Positions 1 to 9,177 of a DNA stretch of 22,363 nucleotides are shown here, piece after piece. The number at the start of each line of letters is the position of its first letter. Within the stretch, counting starts at the first letter, position 1. Under the pieces are notes generated by a model. The model was not told the DNA's origin and ran no database searches. It worked only from the letters and a program-made list of their open reading frames with translations. The position numbers and the translations under genes are program-made. Source of the stretch: Phoronis ovalis (lineage: Eukaryota > Phoronida > Phoronidae); assembly GCA_028565635.1 (NCBI GenBank), contig JAOXYB010088385.1, forward strand, positions 1 to 22,363, read 5' to 3'.

Positions 1-283
1 GAGAAATGTCCCGGTAGGCTTTAATCGCGCTTTGAATTTTGTAGTGGGAACGGGAAACATGCGTACTTTATTTTTTGCAGGCTTTATTTAAGCCACCAAG
101 TTGAGCGCGCTTAACAATGGGAACAAGCCTTAATATAGCAGGCATCTTAAGACATAACAACTGAATTACCGTAAATGTACTTCAATAGCACTATAGCAGA
201 TAGTCTGCATTGATGACTTAAGACATATTCATTAGTCATACCTATTAAGGATGTTTGAAATTCCAGGTGGCACCTCAAATCTA
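1..283 (-). promoter_or_regulatory. 3' flank of T11 with candidate poly(A) signals
   Basis: This stretch lies downstream of the stop codon of the last terminal exon. On the minus strand AATAAA occurs at 88-83 and again at 72-67, about 200 nt after the stop at 284. These are the best candidates for the poly(A) signal of the T11 transcript. I see no coding potential here. The assignment rests on the hexamer and its distance only. Confidence 0.4.
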
Positions 284-666
284 CTAAATTCTACTTTGAC
301 AATCTGGATTCTCTGGGCAGCAGTTTTCGTGTGTCCTTTGAGTTTCAATCCTAGTATATCCCTTTCCACAAAACTGACAGCAATACTTTCTCCGACAAGG
401 ATTTAGGGAGCAGTCATATCGCTCATGTTTTAACAAATTTTGTTTCCTAGTTGATTTCTTTCCACAATATTGACAACTAAATGGACTGAATTCTTTTTTC
501 AAATGTGACGGCTGATGTTGCATGAGACTGTCCTTCCTTGAAAATGATTTTCCACAAATTCCACATTGATACATAGTTCCTGTGTAAGCGTGTGTTGTCA
601 TGTGAATGACTAACTCTGGCTGGGAATTAAAAGTTTTTCCGCAAGTAGCACACGTGTTATTAGGCT
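284..666 (-). CDS. Terminal exon T11: four-finger zinc-finger tail
   Basis: This alternative terminal exon encodes 126 residues plus the split first codon. The acceptor TTTCTTGCAG ends at 667, and the first two exon bases AG complete a Glu codon after the G left by the constant exon. Four zinc modules follow. Finger 1 (starting CATCG, ending HMTTH) and finger 2 (CGICG...HQPSH) are classical C2H2 with 12 residues between the second Cys and first His. Finger 3 (CQYCG...HERYDC) and finger 4 (CQFCG...HENCC) are C2HC. A CSLNP tail follows finger 3, as in the sister exons. The product is presumably the DNA-binding end of a nuclear regulator. T11 is the intact partner of T10, which is about 63 codons' worth of clear identity and carries several defects. 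The listed end is the TAG/TAA-type stop at 284. Confidence 0.83.
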
Positions 667-1853
667 CTGCAAGAAACCACATAAAATCTTAAATATCAAA
701 CTATGTTTTTCACAGGTTAGACTGGAGGCTCCCCTCAATAATGTACTATATGCTTAAATGTTCAGTATTCCTGCTGTTTTAAATGGTTTTTCCTGATTCT
801 CGGAGGATTTGACTAAATCTTCTACTGTGCTTCGCAACTCACTTTAAAATTGGCATAGTGGGTGGAGAGCACTGTTTCATGCAAAGTATTTTAAACTATA
901 ACCATTGCTATGCCCACCATGAATTTCAACAGAAGATTTTGTAATATTTTGAAGACTTAATGCAGCAACTAATAGCCTAATTATGCATTACAAGCTGGAG
1001 CATTCTATAATGCTACAAAGATGGTTTAACAAAGTTTTCAAAAAATAAGAAATAAAGTTATAAGAAGTGAAACTGTTTTATTAGAATCAAAAATCTTAAA
1101 ACATGGAACTGGACCAAAATTGACAATTAATTATGAGTCCGGATGTTCAAACTTGCAAAAGATTTTATCACCAATTCAACTGAATCTTAAAATACGGTGC
1201 ATCTAAAAGACATTTCACTACTGACAAACCAAAAAGTAACAAACCACTTATTCTAAATATGGATTACATGTATTATCTGCGATTTTATGTGGGAGAAAAT
1301 CAATTGTTAACCTTCTTTTAAAAATGTATGCCTGGAAATTGAATTGTTATAATCCACATTTCATTTCCATCAACTTGACCAAGGATACCTACATGTATCT
1401 AGACTGGCTCCAGTCTGCGAAGCCAAATATTTTAGTTTAACATAAATCATTAAGAGAAAATCTTTATACAACATAAAACATCCTATTATCAGTGTTTATA
1501 TATGGCCTGGATTTGATAAAAAAAATTCAAAACTGCAAAATGTAAAGTAATGAATAAAATTCATGTTTTAATGACTATTAAAAGCAATCAAAATAAATTT
1601 TAATAACATTATCAAAAAAACTTATACAGTAGTAAAAAAAAAATCATTTTAGACTTCTGCAAGTAACATGTACATGTATCTAGTCTAATCTTTACTGTGA
1701 TTGACTGAAGGTTAATTAGTCCAGTGCAGTAGATATCTTAAAACAGAACAATGGGAATTTCTATAACTGTGCTGTGCAGTACTATATCACAGAAAGCGTA
1801 CTAAGACATCGACACATTCTTTAGTAATGAACAGATGGCACCTTAAATCTGCT
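667..1853 (-). other. T10 3' UTR and T11 upstream intron
   Basis: No coding exon is visible. On the minus strand an AATAAA hexamer sits at 1082-1077, about 770 nt past the T10 stop, in a block (about 1065-1105) that recurs near 2645-2690 downstream of T9. The matching blocks show that the T10-T11 duplication included noncoding flanks. The word TACATGTATCTAG occurs twice (about 1391 and 1671). Confidence 0.5.
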
Positions 1854-2212
1854 TTACAATGCGGATTCTTTGGGCAAACTGATTTTGTGAGTCCTTCGTG
1901 TTGGAATCCTATTATAACCCTTTCCACAAAACTTCCTCCGAAGAGGATTTAGGGAACAGTCATATCGCTCATGTTTTATTAAATTGTGTTTCCTAGTTGA
2001 CTTCTTTCCGCAATATAGACAACAAAATGGACTAAATTCTTTACTCAAATGTGATGGCTGCTGTTGCATGAGACTGTCCCTCTTTGTAAATGTTTTCCCA
2101 CAAATTCCGCACTGATGAGTAGTTCCTGTGCAAGCATGTGATGCCATGTGACCGACTAACTCTGGTTGGGAATTGAACATTTTTCCACAGATGGCACATG
2201 CATTACTGGGCA
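1854..2212 (-). CDS. Terminal exon T10: partly degenerate zinc-finger tail
   Basis: This exon encodes 118 residues plus the split codon. The acceptor TTTCTTGCAG ends at 2213, and TG completes a Val codon after the shared G. It is a close paralogue of T11. Finger 1 (CAICG...HMASH) and finger 3 (CLYCG...HERYDC) keep all four ligands. Finger 2 has its first His changed to Gln (LMQQQPSH against LMQHQPSH in T11), a single T to G change in the codon. Finger 4 has lost its first Cys through a short in-frame deletion. A one-base insertion near 1877-1884 also shifts the frame, replacing the terminal Cys-rich end with THKISLPKES and a stop. The exon still has intact splice phase and an open frame, so it may be expressed as a two-finger tail. 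It is likely in decay. Confidence 0.75.
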
Positions 2213-3018
2213 CTGCAAGAAACCACAAATCTTAAGTACCAAAACTTTGCTGATAACTTGTATACAATGTCATCAAAGGGTTAGACAGTGATCCTCTTCT
2301 ATCCATGACACTACTGCTTCAGGATTTAATTATGACGATGTGTAATTTAAGGTTGTTCCGAAATTTCAGTGTACATGTATTTATTTACTGTTTCAGCTGT
2401 TTGTTTTTTTTTGATTATCAGGGAAACTAAATCTCATACTGTGCTTTCGCCCTCACTTTAGAATCATCAGAACATGTGGTGAATACTGCTTCAGCTAACT
2501 AGGCATTTCCACAGAAGCCTTTTAAACACTGCTATTCCTAGAAGTATATATTTTCAGTACTAGTAACAGCATAGCCAGGTATCACAAGCTGGACTATATA
2601 ATTTCACCAAAGCTTTCAAATAATGAAGCGACTAAAAATAAAACAAGTGGAAGTGTTTTATTAAAATCTAAAAAAAATCTATTAAAACAGGAAAACTATT
2701 CAATGCCTATAAATGCAATTAATTGCTAGATATAATAGTATCGTCTCAGATCAATTCAGAAAAACCAGGTCCCTATTTTATCAAATATTTACATAGTTCT
2801 TACACTTTTTATAGTAGTGTATCTGGTTTTGGTGTCACACCCCATCATTTACTTCAAGTCTCCTTTCTGACAAAATAGCTAATGATTTTATGACTGACAA
2901 AGCCTTCAATATATGTCCTCATGAAAAATTTAACTTAAGTTTCTGTAGTATGCCGCTTTCATACAGTAAATAACCAAATTTGATTTCTAGCATGCTTTCT
3001 CTCCACTTAATGCTATAA
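2213..3018 (-). other. T9 3' UTR and T10 upstream intron
   Basis: No exon is seen. A minus-strand AATAAA at 2662-2657 lies about 360 nt past the T9 stop. It sits in the duplicated block also seen near 1065-1105, so it is the best poly(A) candidate for T9. The open frame at 2919-3206 is an out-of-frame shadow of T9. Confidence 0.45.
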
Positions 3019-3323
3019 CTATGGCTGGTTTGGTTTGCCCTTGTATGGATTTTGCTTGCAATTCCTTTCATGAGATTTTTGCAAATCTTTTCTAGTAAAC
3101 GGTCTTCCACAATAAAAACACCTAAAAGGACTAAATCGAATATCCATATGTGTTCCTTGATGACGTTCCAAAGTGTGTTTATGAGTAAAACTTTTTCCAC
3201 AAGCACATTGAAACCTTGTTGAAACTTGTGAGTGGGATGCCATGTGACTAGATAGGTCCTGGTGAGACTTTAATATCAATCCGCATACACCACACACCGG
3301 CTTTTCAGTAGACATGGACAGTA
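3019..3323 (-). CDS. Terminal exon T9: three-finger tail, finger 2 altered
   Basis: This exon encodes 100 residues plus the split codon. The acceptor TACTTTTCAG ends at 3324, and TA completes a Val codon after the shared G. Finger 1 (CGVCG...HMASH) is C2H2. Finger 2 reads FQCACGKSF, so only one residue separates the two cysteines where every sister exon has two. Its His pair (HQGTH) is normal. Finger 3 (CFYCG...HERNC) is C2HC and is followed by KQNPYKGK, the NP tail of this family. The linker HMDIRFSPF between fingers 2 and 3 matches the H-x-D-x-x-F linker of the other exons. The role is presumed to be an alternative DNA-binding tail. Whether the C-x-C finger folds is uncertain. Confidence 0.82.
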
Positions 3324-4339
3324 CTGAAAAGTAGACAAAATCCCACTTATAAGATGCTTCCTTGTAATAATATATGAAAATTAAAGGTGCTATATATAGT
3401 ACAAAAGCAAGCATATGTGGGCATGAACAAGGTAAATGTCTTTAAAAAAGCTGGATCCTTTCACACTGCTTTAAGTTGCCGGCTGCTTATTGATTCGAAG
3501 ATAACAGTTTGAAACTACCTCCTTTAGCACTTTTTTGTCAAACTAATCATTTCTTGGAATTGATGGGATAGAGCCAAATATTTGTGAAAATAAAATAAAT
3601 AAGACTTTCTAGTTATGAACAAAGAAACTGTATTTTTTTAACAACAGTTTTCAAATTTATTTTTATTTCTTAAAAGTGTCACACTTGGTTGTTGATGACA
3701 TGTACAGAAGAATGTAACACCACAATTAGGACTAAACCAATTTGTAAAGCAATAAATAACAATACCTTAGAACTTACACATATACAGACAGTAGTACTGG
3801 TTACATGAGAACTTGAGATATAGTTTATAAGTTGGGCCAATGTCAATTGACATCAAGAAGAATAGTTCAAAATAGACTGAATGAAGCACAAACTAAGAAA
3901 GAATCACAATGTCACAGAGGAAACTCATGTCAGCAATATTTCCTTACATCTACACAACCTTATGTATAACCTGTATGATGTACCTAGGAAAACCCACCTA
4001 ATTAATTAATATATATACTAAGTACATACTTAGGTTAGCAGTTAAAACTAATATAAGTATCTGCAACAATTCTTCTTAAAAAAACACTAGAATTAAGAAA
4101 CCTAGGCTACACTACAAAACAGCACATATTTTTGAAGTCCTATCTGAATACCTACACCACTAACAACATAAAGCCTAAGTTTGCATTTTGAAGTAAATAC
4201 TTTAAGATTATTATAGAGGAAGGTAGCATAACCTTATGTACCAGCAACTTAACTCTAAACTTTGTATTATTAGAATAACCTAGCAATGATGTGTGTATGA
4301 AATTGCTTAACAACACTTTCGAACAGGGTCCGGAACACA
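3324..4339 (-). other. T8 3' UTR and T9 upstream intron
   Basis: No coding exon is seen in about 1 kb of AT-rich DNA. Two minus-strand AATAAA hexamers lie at 3667-3662 and 3661-3656, about 680 nt beyond the T8 stop. They are candidates for polyadenylation of T8, and perhaps of T7. Confidence 0.4.
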
Positions 4340-4641
4340 TTACGATAATTTACAATTCCGCTCATGTGCTAAACAGGAGTCATTTCTGTACGACTTGTAT
4401 CCACACTGATAACGGCAATAGAAGAGTTCTTTAAACTTATCATCAAGATGCTTCTTTTGATGCCTACGAAGCACAGAAGAAGAACTATAGGTCTTGCCAC
4501 ATATCATACAGTCTAATTCGGCTGAAGATTTATCAGTATTTGCCACAGTATTGGCTAAATCAACACCAGGTCGTTTTCCAGTCGTTGGGCTGTATGGCAA
4601 AGCTCCAGTTGAACATATAATTCTCTGCAAATGTCCATCCC
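4340..4641 (-). CDS. Terminal exon T8: two-finger tail lacking finger 1
   Basis: This exon encodes 99 residues plus the split codon. The acceptor TTTTACTGTAG ends at 4642, and GG completes a Gly codon after the shared G. The first 45 or so residues contain no finger, although sister exons have C2H2 finger 1 at the matching place. Then come a C2H2 finger (CMICG...HQKKH) and an irregular C2HC module (FYCRYQCGYKS...HERNC) with three residues between its cysteines in place of two. The exon stops right after CKLS, without the NP tail. It lies only 49 bp downstream of the T7 stop, so the two exons probably share a 3' processing region. It is the most divergent finger exon of the C2H2 group. Confidence 0.72.
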
Positions 4642-4690
4642 CTACAGTAAAACAGAAATTGTTAATACCAAAAAGGTGTTATTTGGTACA

Positions 4691-5025
4691 TTACGTAGCA
4701 TGCACCGTTCTGTTTGGATTCTGCAGACATCTCTTTTCATGCCTCCGCATGTTATCTTGCCGAAAGCCTGTTTTTCCACAATGGATACAGCAATGTGTTC
4801 CAAACTGTTTGTCCAAATGAGTAACCGTGTGCCTTGCAAGCCGTTGCTTGAATTCAAATGATTTGCCACATATTAAACATTGAAACATTCGTTCAGCTTG
4901 AGAATGTTCGGTCATTGGACTGGCCAACTTCAAGTCTGATTGCAACCTTAGTCTGTGTGCAGGCAATTTGGTATCAGAGAATTGTTTTCTATTCTTTGTA
5001 TCGAGTAATTCAACCATACGCAATG
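4691..5025 (-). CDS. Terminal exon T7: two-finger tail, finger 1 lost
   Basis: This exon encodes 110 residues plus the split codon. The acceptor TATATTTTCAG ends at 5026, and CA completes an Ala codon after the shared G. The N-terminal 45 residues hold only a ghost of finger 1 (SPMTEHSQAE, aligning with the HMTTHSQAS end in T4) and no cysteine pair. Finger 2 (CLICG...HTVTH) is C2H2. Finger 3 (CIHCG...HEKRC) is C2HC and is followed by LQNPNRTV. The HLDKQF linker is conserved. The presumed role is an alternative DNA-binding tail with two fingers. The stop codon falls 49 bp before the T8 acceptor. Confidence 0.8.
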
Positions 5026-5492
5026 CTGAAAATATACAGCAAGTACTTATAATATGCCAAACTGCTAAATTTCTGCTTCATTAAAATAAAATGTTTTAAA
5101 ACTTACGAGTTACCTATAATGTAAGCATACTTCTGATTGTCCCACGCAAAACAAAATTACAAGTACTTATGTGGCAAGTTTATCTACAGTACTATATTAC
5201 TCTCATCCCGGCTTGTCTACTCTCCTGTCTACCTACAGTCCACAAAGTATGAACCACTTTTCTGTATACATAATAGAATACTAAATGATTTCCAACTTGT
5301 TCCTTTTTGCCATATATTTATGTACTGTTCTTCAAGTTCCTTAAAAATGGGTTCTCACAAATGGGTCTGATCTGCACCTATTTCTTTACTAAAAATCACA
5401 ACTACCAAGCTACATATTATTTCAGGCATTTAATCATTAATTCTATATCCTCTTTTTCACAAAAATCATCAAGAATCCATACAATGGTTTAT
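5026..5492 (-). other. T6 3' UTR and T7 upstream intron
   Basis: This 467-bp stretch is AT-rich and holds no finger remnant that I can see on the minus strand. Plus-strand open frames here have no recognisable content. I found no exact AATAAA on the minus strand close to the T6 stop. Confidence 0.4.
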
Positions 5493-5815
5493 CTAAACTG
5501 TCCGTTTTGGATTTAATTTGCAGCAGCTTTCGTGCTCCTTTTTCTTATCTTTCCGAAAGTATGGTTTTCCACAATGACAGCAGTGAAATGACGCAAACAC
5601 TTTGTCCATGTGGGTAGTCTGATGTCTGGTGAGTGCATATTTTGCAGAGTACGATTTCCTACAAATTAAGCACTGATACGGTGTATGCATTCTCATATGC
5701 GTCTCTAGTTCCATCTGTGTTTGAAATGATAGCCAACATGTTTTACATGTTGAGAGGCTAGGATCCGTTACTTTAACTTCATCCGTAGTCCCAACAGACC
5801 AAGCTGTATGTTGTA
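5493..5815 (-). CDS. Terminal exon T6: three-finger tail
   Basis: This exon encodes 106 residues plus the split codon. The first in-frame Met at 5714 is not the start of the exon. Reading back to the acceptor TTCTTTGTAG (ending 5816) keeps the frame open and restores finger 1. TA completes a Val codon after the shared G. Finger 1 (CKTCW...HMRMH) and finger 2 (CLICRKSYS...HQTTH) are C2H2. Finger 3 (CCHCG...HESCC) is C2HC and is followed by KLNPKRTV and a TAG stop. The linker HMDKVFASF matches the family. All zinc ligands are present, so this looks like a working alternative DNA-binding tail. Confidence 0.84.
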
Positions 5816-5924
5816 CTACAAAGAAAGCAGCAAGACATCCATTACCTAGTCATTTACACCACCAGAACCATTTTTTTAACGACTTTCATATTCCAAATAT
5901 TTTAACTATTTGAGAGATTGCTAG

Positions 5925-6185
5925 TCAGTTTATAAGGATTTTTCTACACCTTTCCGAATGGATTTTAGCTTGATCCTTTCGAAAAAAGGTTTTTCCACTA
6001 TGGGCACATTCATGTGTGGCGAAACGCTCGAGAATTATTTTATGTTTCATGGCTTTCCCACAAATCAAGCATTCAAATAATGTTGCTCCCTGTGCATGTG
6101 TCTACATATGGTACATTTCTTTAAGTGTTTGGAAACTTTTTCTGCATGGTACATCTGCTAGCAATTTAGCAGATTCAACCACTCA
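5925..6185 (-). pseudogene. T5: broken zinc-finger exon
   Basis: Read on the minus strand, this region lines up with the sister exons in a single frame but is damaged. A finger 1 remnant (VPCRKSFQ...YHM) is interrupted by TAG at 6104-6102 exactly between its two expected His positions, and it has only one Cys. Then come THAQGATLFECLICGKA, matching the finger 1-2 linker and the start of finger 2, and ERFATHECAHSGKTFFRKD. In that last stretch the end of finger 2, the linker and the first part of finger 3 are collapsed by a deletion of about 14 codons. The end of finger 3 (HSERC) is present before a TGA at 5927-5925. I see no acceptor that opens the right frame. It is a decayed copy in the correct place and orientation. 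The right boundary is approximate. Confidence 0.72.
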
Positions 6186-6189
6186 TTTC

Positions 6190-7019
6190 AAATTCGGAGT
6201 TTTACTGATTACATGAAAAGAACTGTTCAAACTAGAAAACAAGATGTAGTACTGATTAGAAGAAACTTCCAGTTTGTACCTGTTACCATATTTGGATCTC
6301 GCTGCCTCTAGACCAAGTCGTCAAAACACAATATAAATTTACTTTAACTAGCAGTACCAGCAGTTTCCAAGAAAAGAATAAATGTACCAGACAAGACATT
6401 TATAAACTAGATACTACAACTCTAGACTGACACTAGCTTCTGTTCTCTACCAGTAAAGGGAATATTTGTCTACAAAATGCCAAACTGATCCTAGGGTCTA
6501 CTGACCAACTATAAGCATTCAATCTTATATCATGAATTGATTGGTATCATTTTTGTGCTTATGCATTAGCTCGACAGCAAGACTTGTATGCAATTTTATT
6601 GTGGTGGTCTGCTTTTTGACATACATGTATCAAGCAAAATATGTACATAGATTGGACATACAGTAATCACATAATTTTTTTCCAAAACTACACCCAACTT
6701 CTGCTTAAAAATAATTTTTTTAAAATAATGTAGAAAACAGCATCATTAGAAAGTTTACTTTTTATTTAAAAAAATACATAACTATAGTAATATATGCTTT
6801 TAAATAGTGTTAACAGTTCTATTTTCAGTGCTACTTTTCATAGTTTTAATTATAATTTCTCTATGTTCTGCACAAGCTCATGGAGCAATAGTTACAATAA
6901 ATTTCTTCATAATTAAGTATAACTTCACTGATTATCAGATATCACGTTCTATGATTTATAAACTTAACAAGCTTCTGTGTCTTGTTACATTGGACAAACT
7001 TTTAAAAGCCTGTAGTAAG
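6190..7019 (-). other. T4 3' UTR and T5 flank, no gene
   Basis: No coding exon is seen. A minus-strand AATAAA at 6766-6761 lies about 255 nt past the T4 stop and is its likely poly(A) signal. The plus-strand open frame at 6807-7049 is composed of AT-rich hydrophobic codons and looks like chance. Confidence 0.4.
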
Positions 7020-7333
7020 TCACGTGCATGCTGGGTTCAGTCTACATGAGAGTTCGTGTAGCCTTATATGATCAGCTCGAAAACTTGATTTACCACAATA
7101 AGTGCATTGGTTAGGAGCAAATGTTTTATCAATATGTATAGCCTGATGTCTGTGAAGATTGCCTCGCGAACTAAATATTTTGCGGCAAATAAGACACTGA
7201 AATGATGTGGAGGCTTGTGAATGAGTTGTCATATGAATGGACAGTTCCAACTGCGTTCCGAATGTTGCCCCACAAGCAGCACATGTTGGTAGGCTTGAAT
7301 TGTCATCCTTACTCCGAGTACGTATCATACGGA
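7020..7333 (-). CDS. Terminal exon T4: intact three-finger tail
   Basis: This exon encodes 103 residues plus the split codon. The acceptor TTATTTTCCAG ends at 7334, and TC completes a Val codon after the shared G. After a basic stretch (RMIRTRSK) there are two C2H2 fingers, CAACG...HMTTH and CLICRKIFS...HQAIH, and one C2HC finger, CTYCG...HELSC. RLNPACT and TGA follow. The linker is HIDKTFAPN. It is a close paralogue of T3. The predicted DNA-contact residues of finger 2 (Ser, Gly, Asn, Arg at helix positions -1, 2, 3, 6) are identical in both. Fingers 1 and 3 differ at contact positions (Ile/Ser at +6 of finger 1; His/Phe at +3 and Leu/Ala at +6 of finger 3). It is likely functional. Confidence 0.86.
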
Positions 7334-8012
7334 CTGGAAAATAATGAACACACTGTTTTACTATAAGCACTAATGGATATTGTTTGCCAGACTGAATGTT
7401 TAAAAAGCTTCTCCACACACTGTAGGTAAGCAGTTTCGCATTTGTTTTGAATTGTGAGGCTTAGTGAACAAGCTGCAAGAATAGAGTAGCAAGTGAAGAC
7501 ACTAGACACCTGCATACCCAAAACCTTTTCACTGCAACTAATCCCATACAGGGCAAAACTGGTATATTTTTCTCCACAACTTAATCTCCAGTTTATTATG
7601 GCTTAATATGTTGTTTTATATTAACCCTTCTTATTAATTATAATTTACATAATCAGTTATCTCATGGCACACATCTAACTTTTAACCTAACTATCAGTGT
7701 TTTTTCTATGAAATACCTAGTAATAAAATTCTTATTACTAATGATACATACATGTACTTATCTAACAGCAAACACTACTGAACTTGCAAAAGTATCTTTC
7801 ATACAACTTTTTTAAACTACAAACTGTATACCCAGTCTCCAACACTGGGCTTGAAACTCAAGCAAGTAGAAAGACAAGACAGAACAATATCCAATAATTT
7901 ATATAGAACATGTGAGTTACATATATATTTATAAAATATAGAGTTAACATTCTATACTGAACAATTACACAACCCTGCAACTTGCATAGAAACGTGCAAA
8001 ACTATCAATACA
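7334..8012 (-). other. T3 3' UTR and T4 upstream intron
   Basis: No exon is seen. A minus-strand AATAAA at 7597-7592 lies about 415 nt past the T3 stop and is the best poly(A) candidate for T3. Confidence 0.4.
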
Positions 8013-8314
8013 CTACTGTTGTTGTGATGGATTCTTTTTACACGTCAGTTCATGAGCCCTAATAAAATCAGCTCGAAAGCTTTTTTTCCCACAATACGAG
8101 CAATGGTTAGGGGCAAACTCCTTATCTATATGTATAGCTTGGTGTCTACCAAGATTTCCTCGTGAACTAAAAGTTTTTTTACACATTAAACACTGATACA
8201 ACGTGGCAGATTGTGTATGCATTGACATGTGACTGGACAACTCCAACTGCGTTTCAAACACTGCCCCACAAGCAGCACATGATGGCAGGCTGACTTGGTT
8301 ATTATGTGCTCGAG
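8013..8314 (-). CDS. Terminal exon T3: intact three-finger tail
   Basis: This exon encodes 99 residues plus the split codon. The first in-frame Met at 8261 is inside finger 1. The true exon runs back to the acceptor TTATTTTACAG ending at 8315, and CT completes an Ala codon after the shared G. The added residues (RAHNNQVSLPSCAACGAV) complete finger 1. Fingers 1 and 2 (CAACG...HMSMH, CLMCKKTFS...HQAIH) are C2H2. Finger 3 (CSYCG...HELTC) is C2HC, followed by KKNPSQQQ and a TAG stop. The linker HIDKEFAPN is almost identical to that of T4, its tandem paralogue. The acceptor is embedded in a perfect inverted repeat, listed separately. It is likely a working DNA-binding tail. Confidence 0.86.
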
Positions 8315-8348
8315 CTGTAAAATAATAATCACATTATTATTTTACAGC
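8314..8348 (-). repeat. Perfect hairpin over the T3 3' splice site
   Basis: The 16-bp arm GCTGTAAAATAATAAT (8314-8329) is followed by a 3-base spacer and its exact reverse complement (8333-8348). In the minus-strand transcript the 3' arm contains the pyrimidine-rich tract, the CAG acceptor and the first base of T3. The transcript could therefore fold the acceptor into a stem. The repeat also puts an identical TTATTTTACAG acceptor on the plus strand. The sequence symmetry is seen directly; a regulatory role is inference. Confidence 0.85.
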
Positions 8349-9177
8349 AAGCACAGAATACATTGTGTCTGAACAATAATATTAAACACAAGAAATGCAA
8401 GTGCCACAGCACACACAAATGTTTACCAAAAAAAACGGATGTAACCAATGGGAAGATTGAATCTACAAAACTGCTTCTAATAAACTTTAAAATCGAGTAG
8501 AATTGGAATACAATTCAGCCACATAGCAAAAGAGGTTACCAAATTGAGAAAATATATTTAGATCAATTATTGTTTATAGACCATGTTTAGTTAGATTCGT
8601 GAGACCTCAAAATACAAGTACAACTACTGCTATCAGAAACTGCCTTTATTTGATATGTAATTACTTTATTATATATTTGATAGTATTAAAACTATATTCT
8701 TGGTGCTAAATTATTTTTTTTATAATAAACTAATATTTAAAGTGAATATGATAATTGTATAGTGTTTATAACTAAAGACAGATAAGTTGGTTTTATCATG
8801 AATAACAAACGGACACTCAGCTTTAAACCAAAAATATAATTCTAAAGATGTTCGCTCAAGGTATGTCTATTGTCTATTCCGTAGCAAACATAGTTATATT
8901 TGCCTACTCCTATCTGGACAAGACTTCATGAATATACTATTGATCATTTGTGTTATTAAAAACCATTCAAATCGAATGTAGCCAAGCTGATTCTCTACAC
9001 ATTCCACACAGGATAAGTAGTTTCAGTTGTGCTTCACACATCTGTTGTTTTGACAACAATATTATGACGTTTTGCCTGATCCCGGAACACAAAACATTTT
9101 CAAAGAACGTTAAACCATTTCTCTACAAATTTCAGAACGGTTTTGATATAACTGTTTCAGACTTTACTCAAGTTTTA
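8349..9177 (-). other. T2 3' UTR and T3 upstream intron
   Basis: No exon is seen in this AT-rich stretch. Minus-strand AATAAA hexamers at 8670-8665 and 8650-8645 lie about 510 nt past the T2 stop and are poly(A) candidates. The part from about 9100 is repeated near 10220 as part of the T1-T2 duplication. Confidence 0.4.

Noticed and set aside
2919-3206. 95-codon minus-strand frame
   Set aside because: It overlaps T9 in another frame and shows no zinc ligands; a shadow of the real exon.
7561-7600. TTTCTCCACAA resembling an antisense CGK finger codon run
   Set aside because: The surrounding minus-strand frame has no second Cys or His pair; not a finger remnant.
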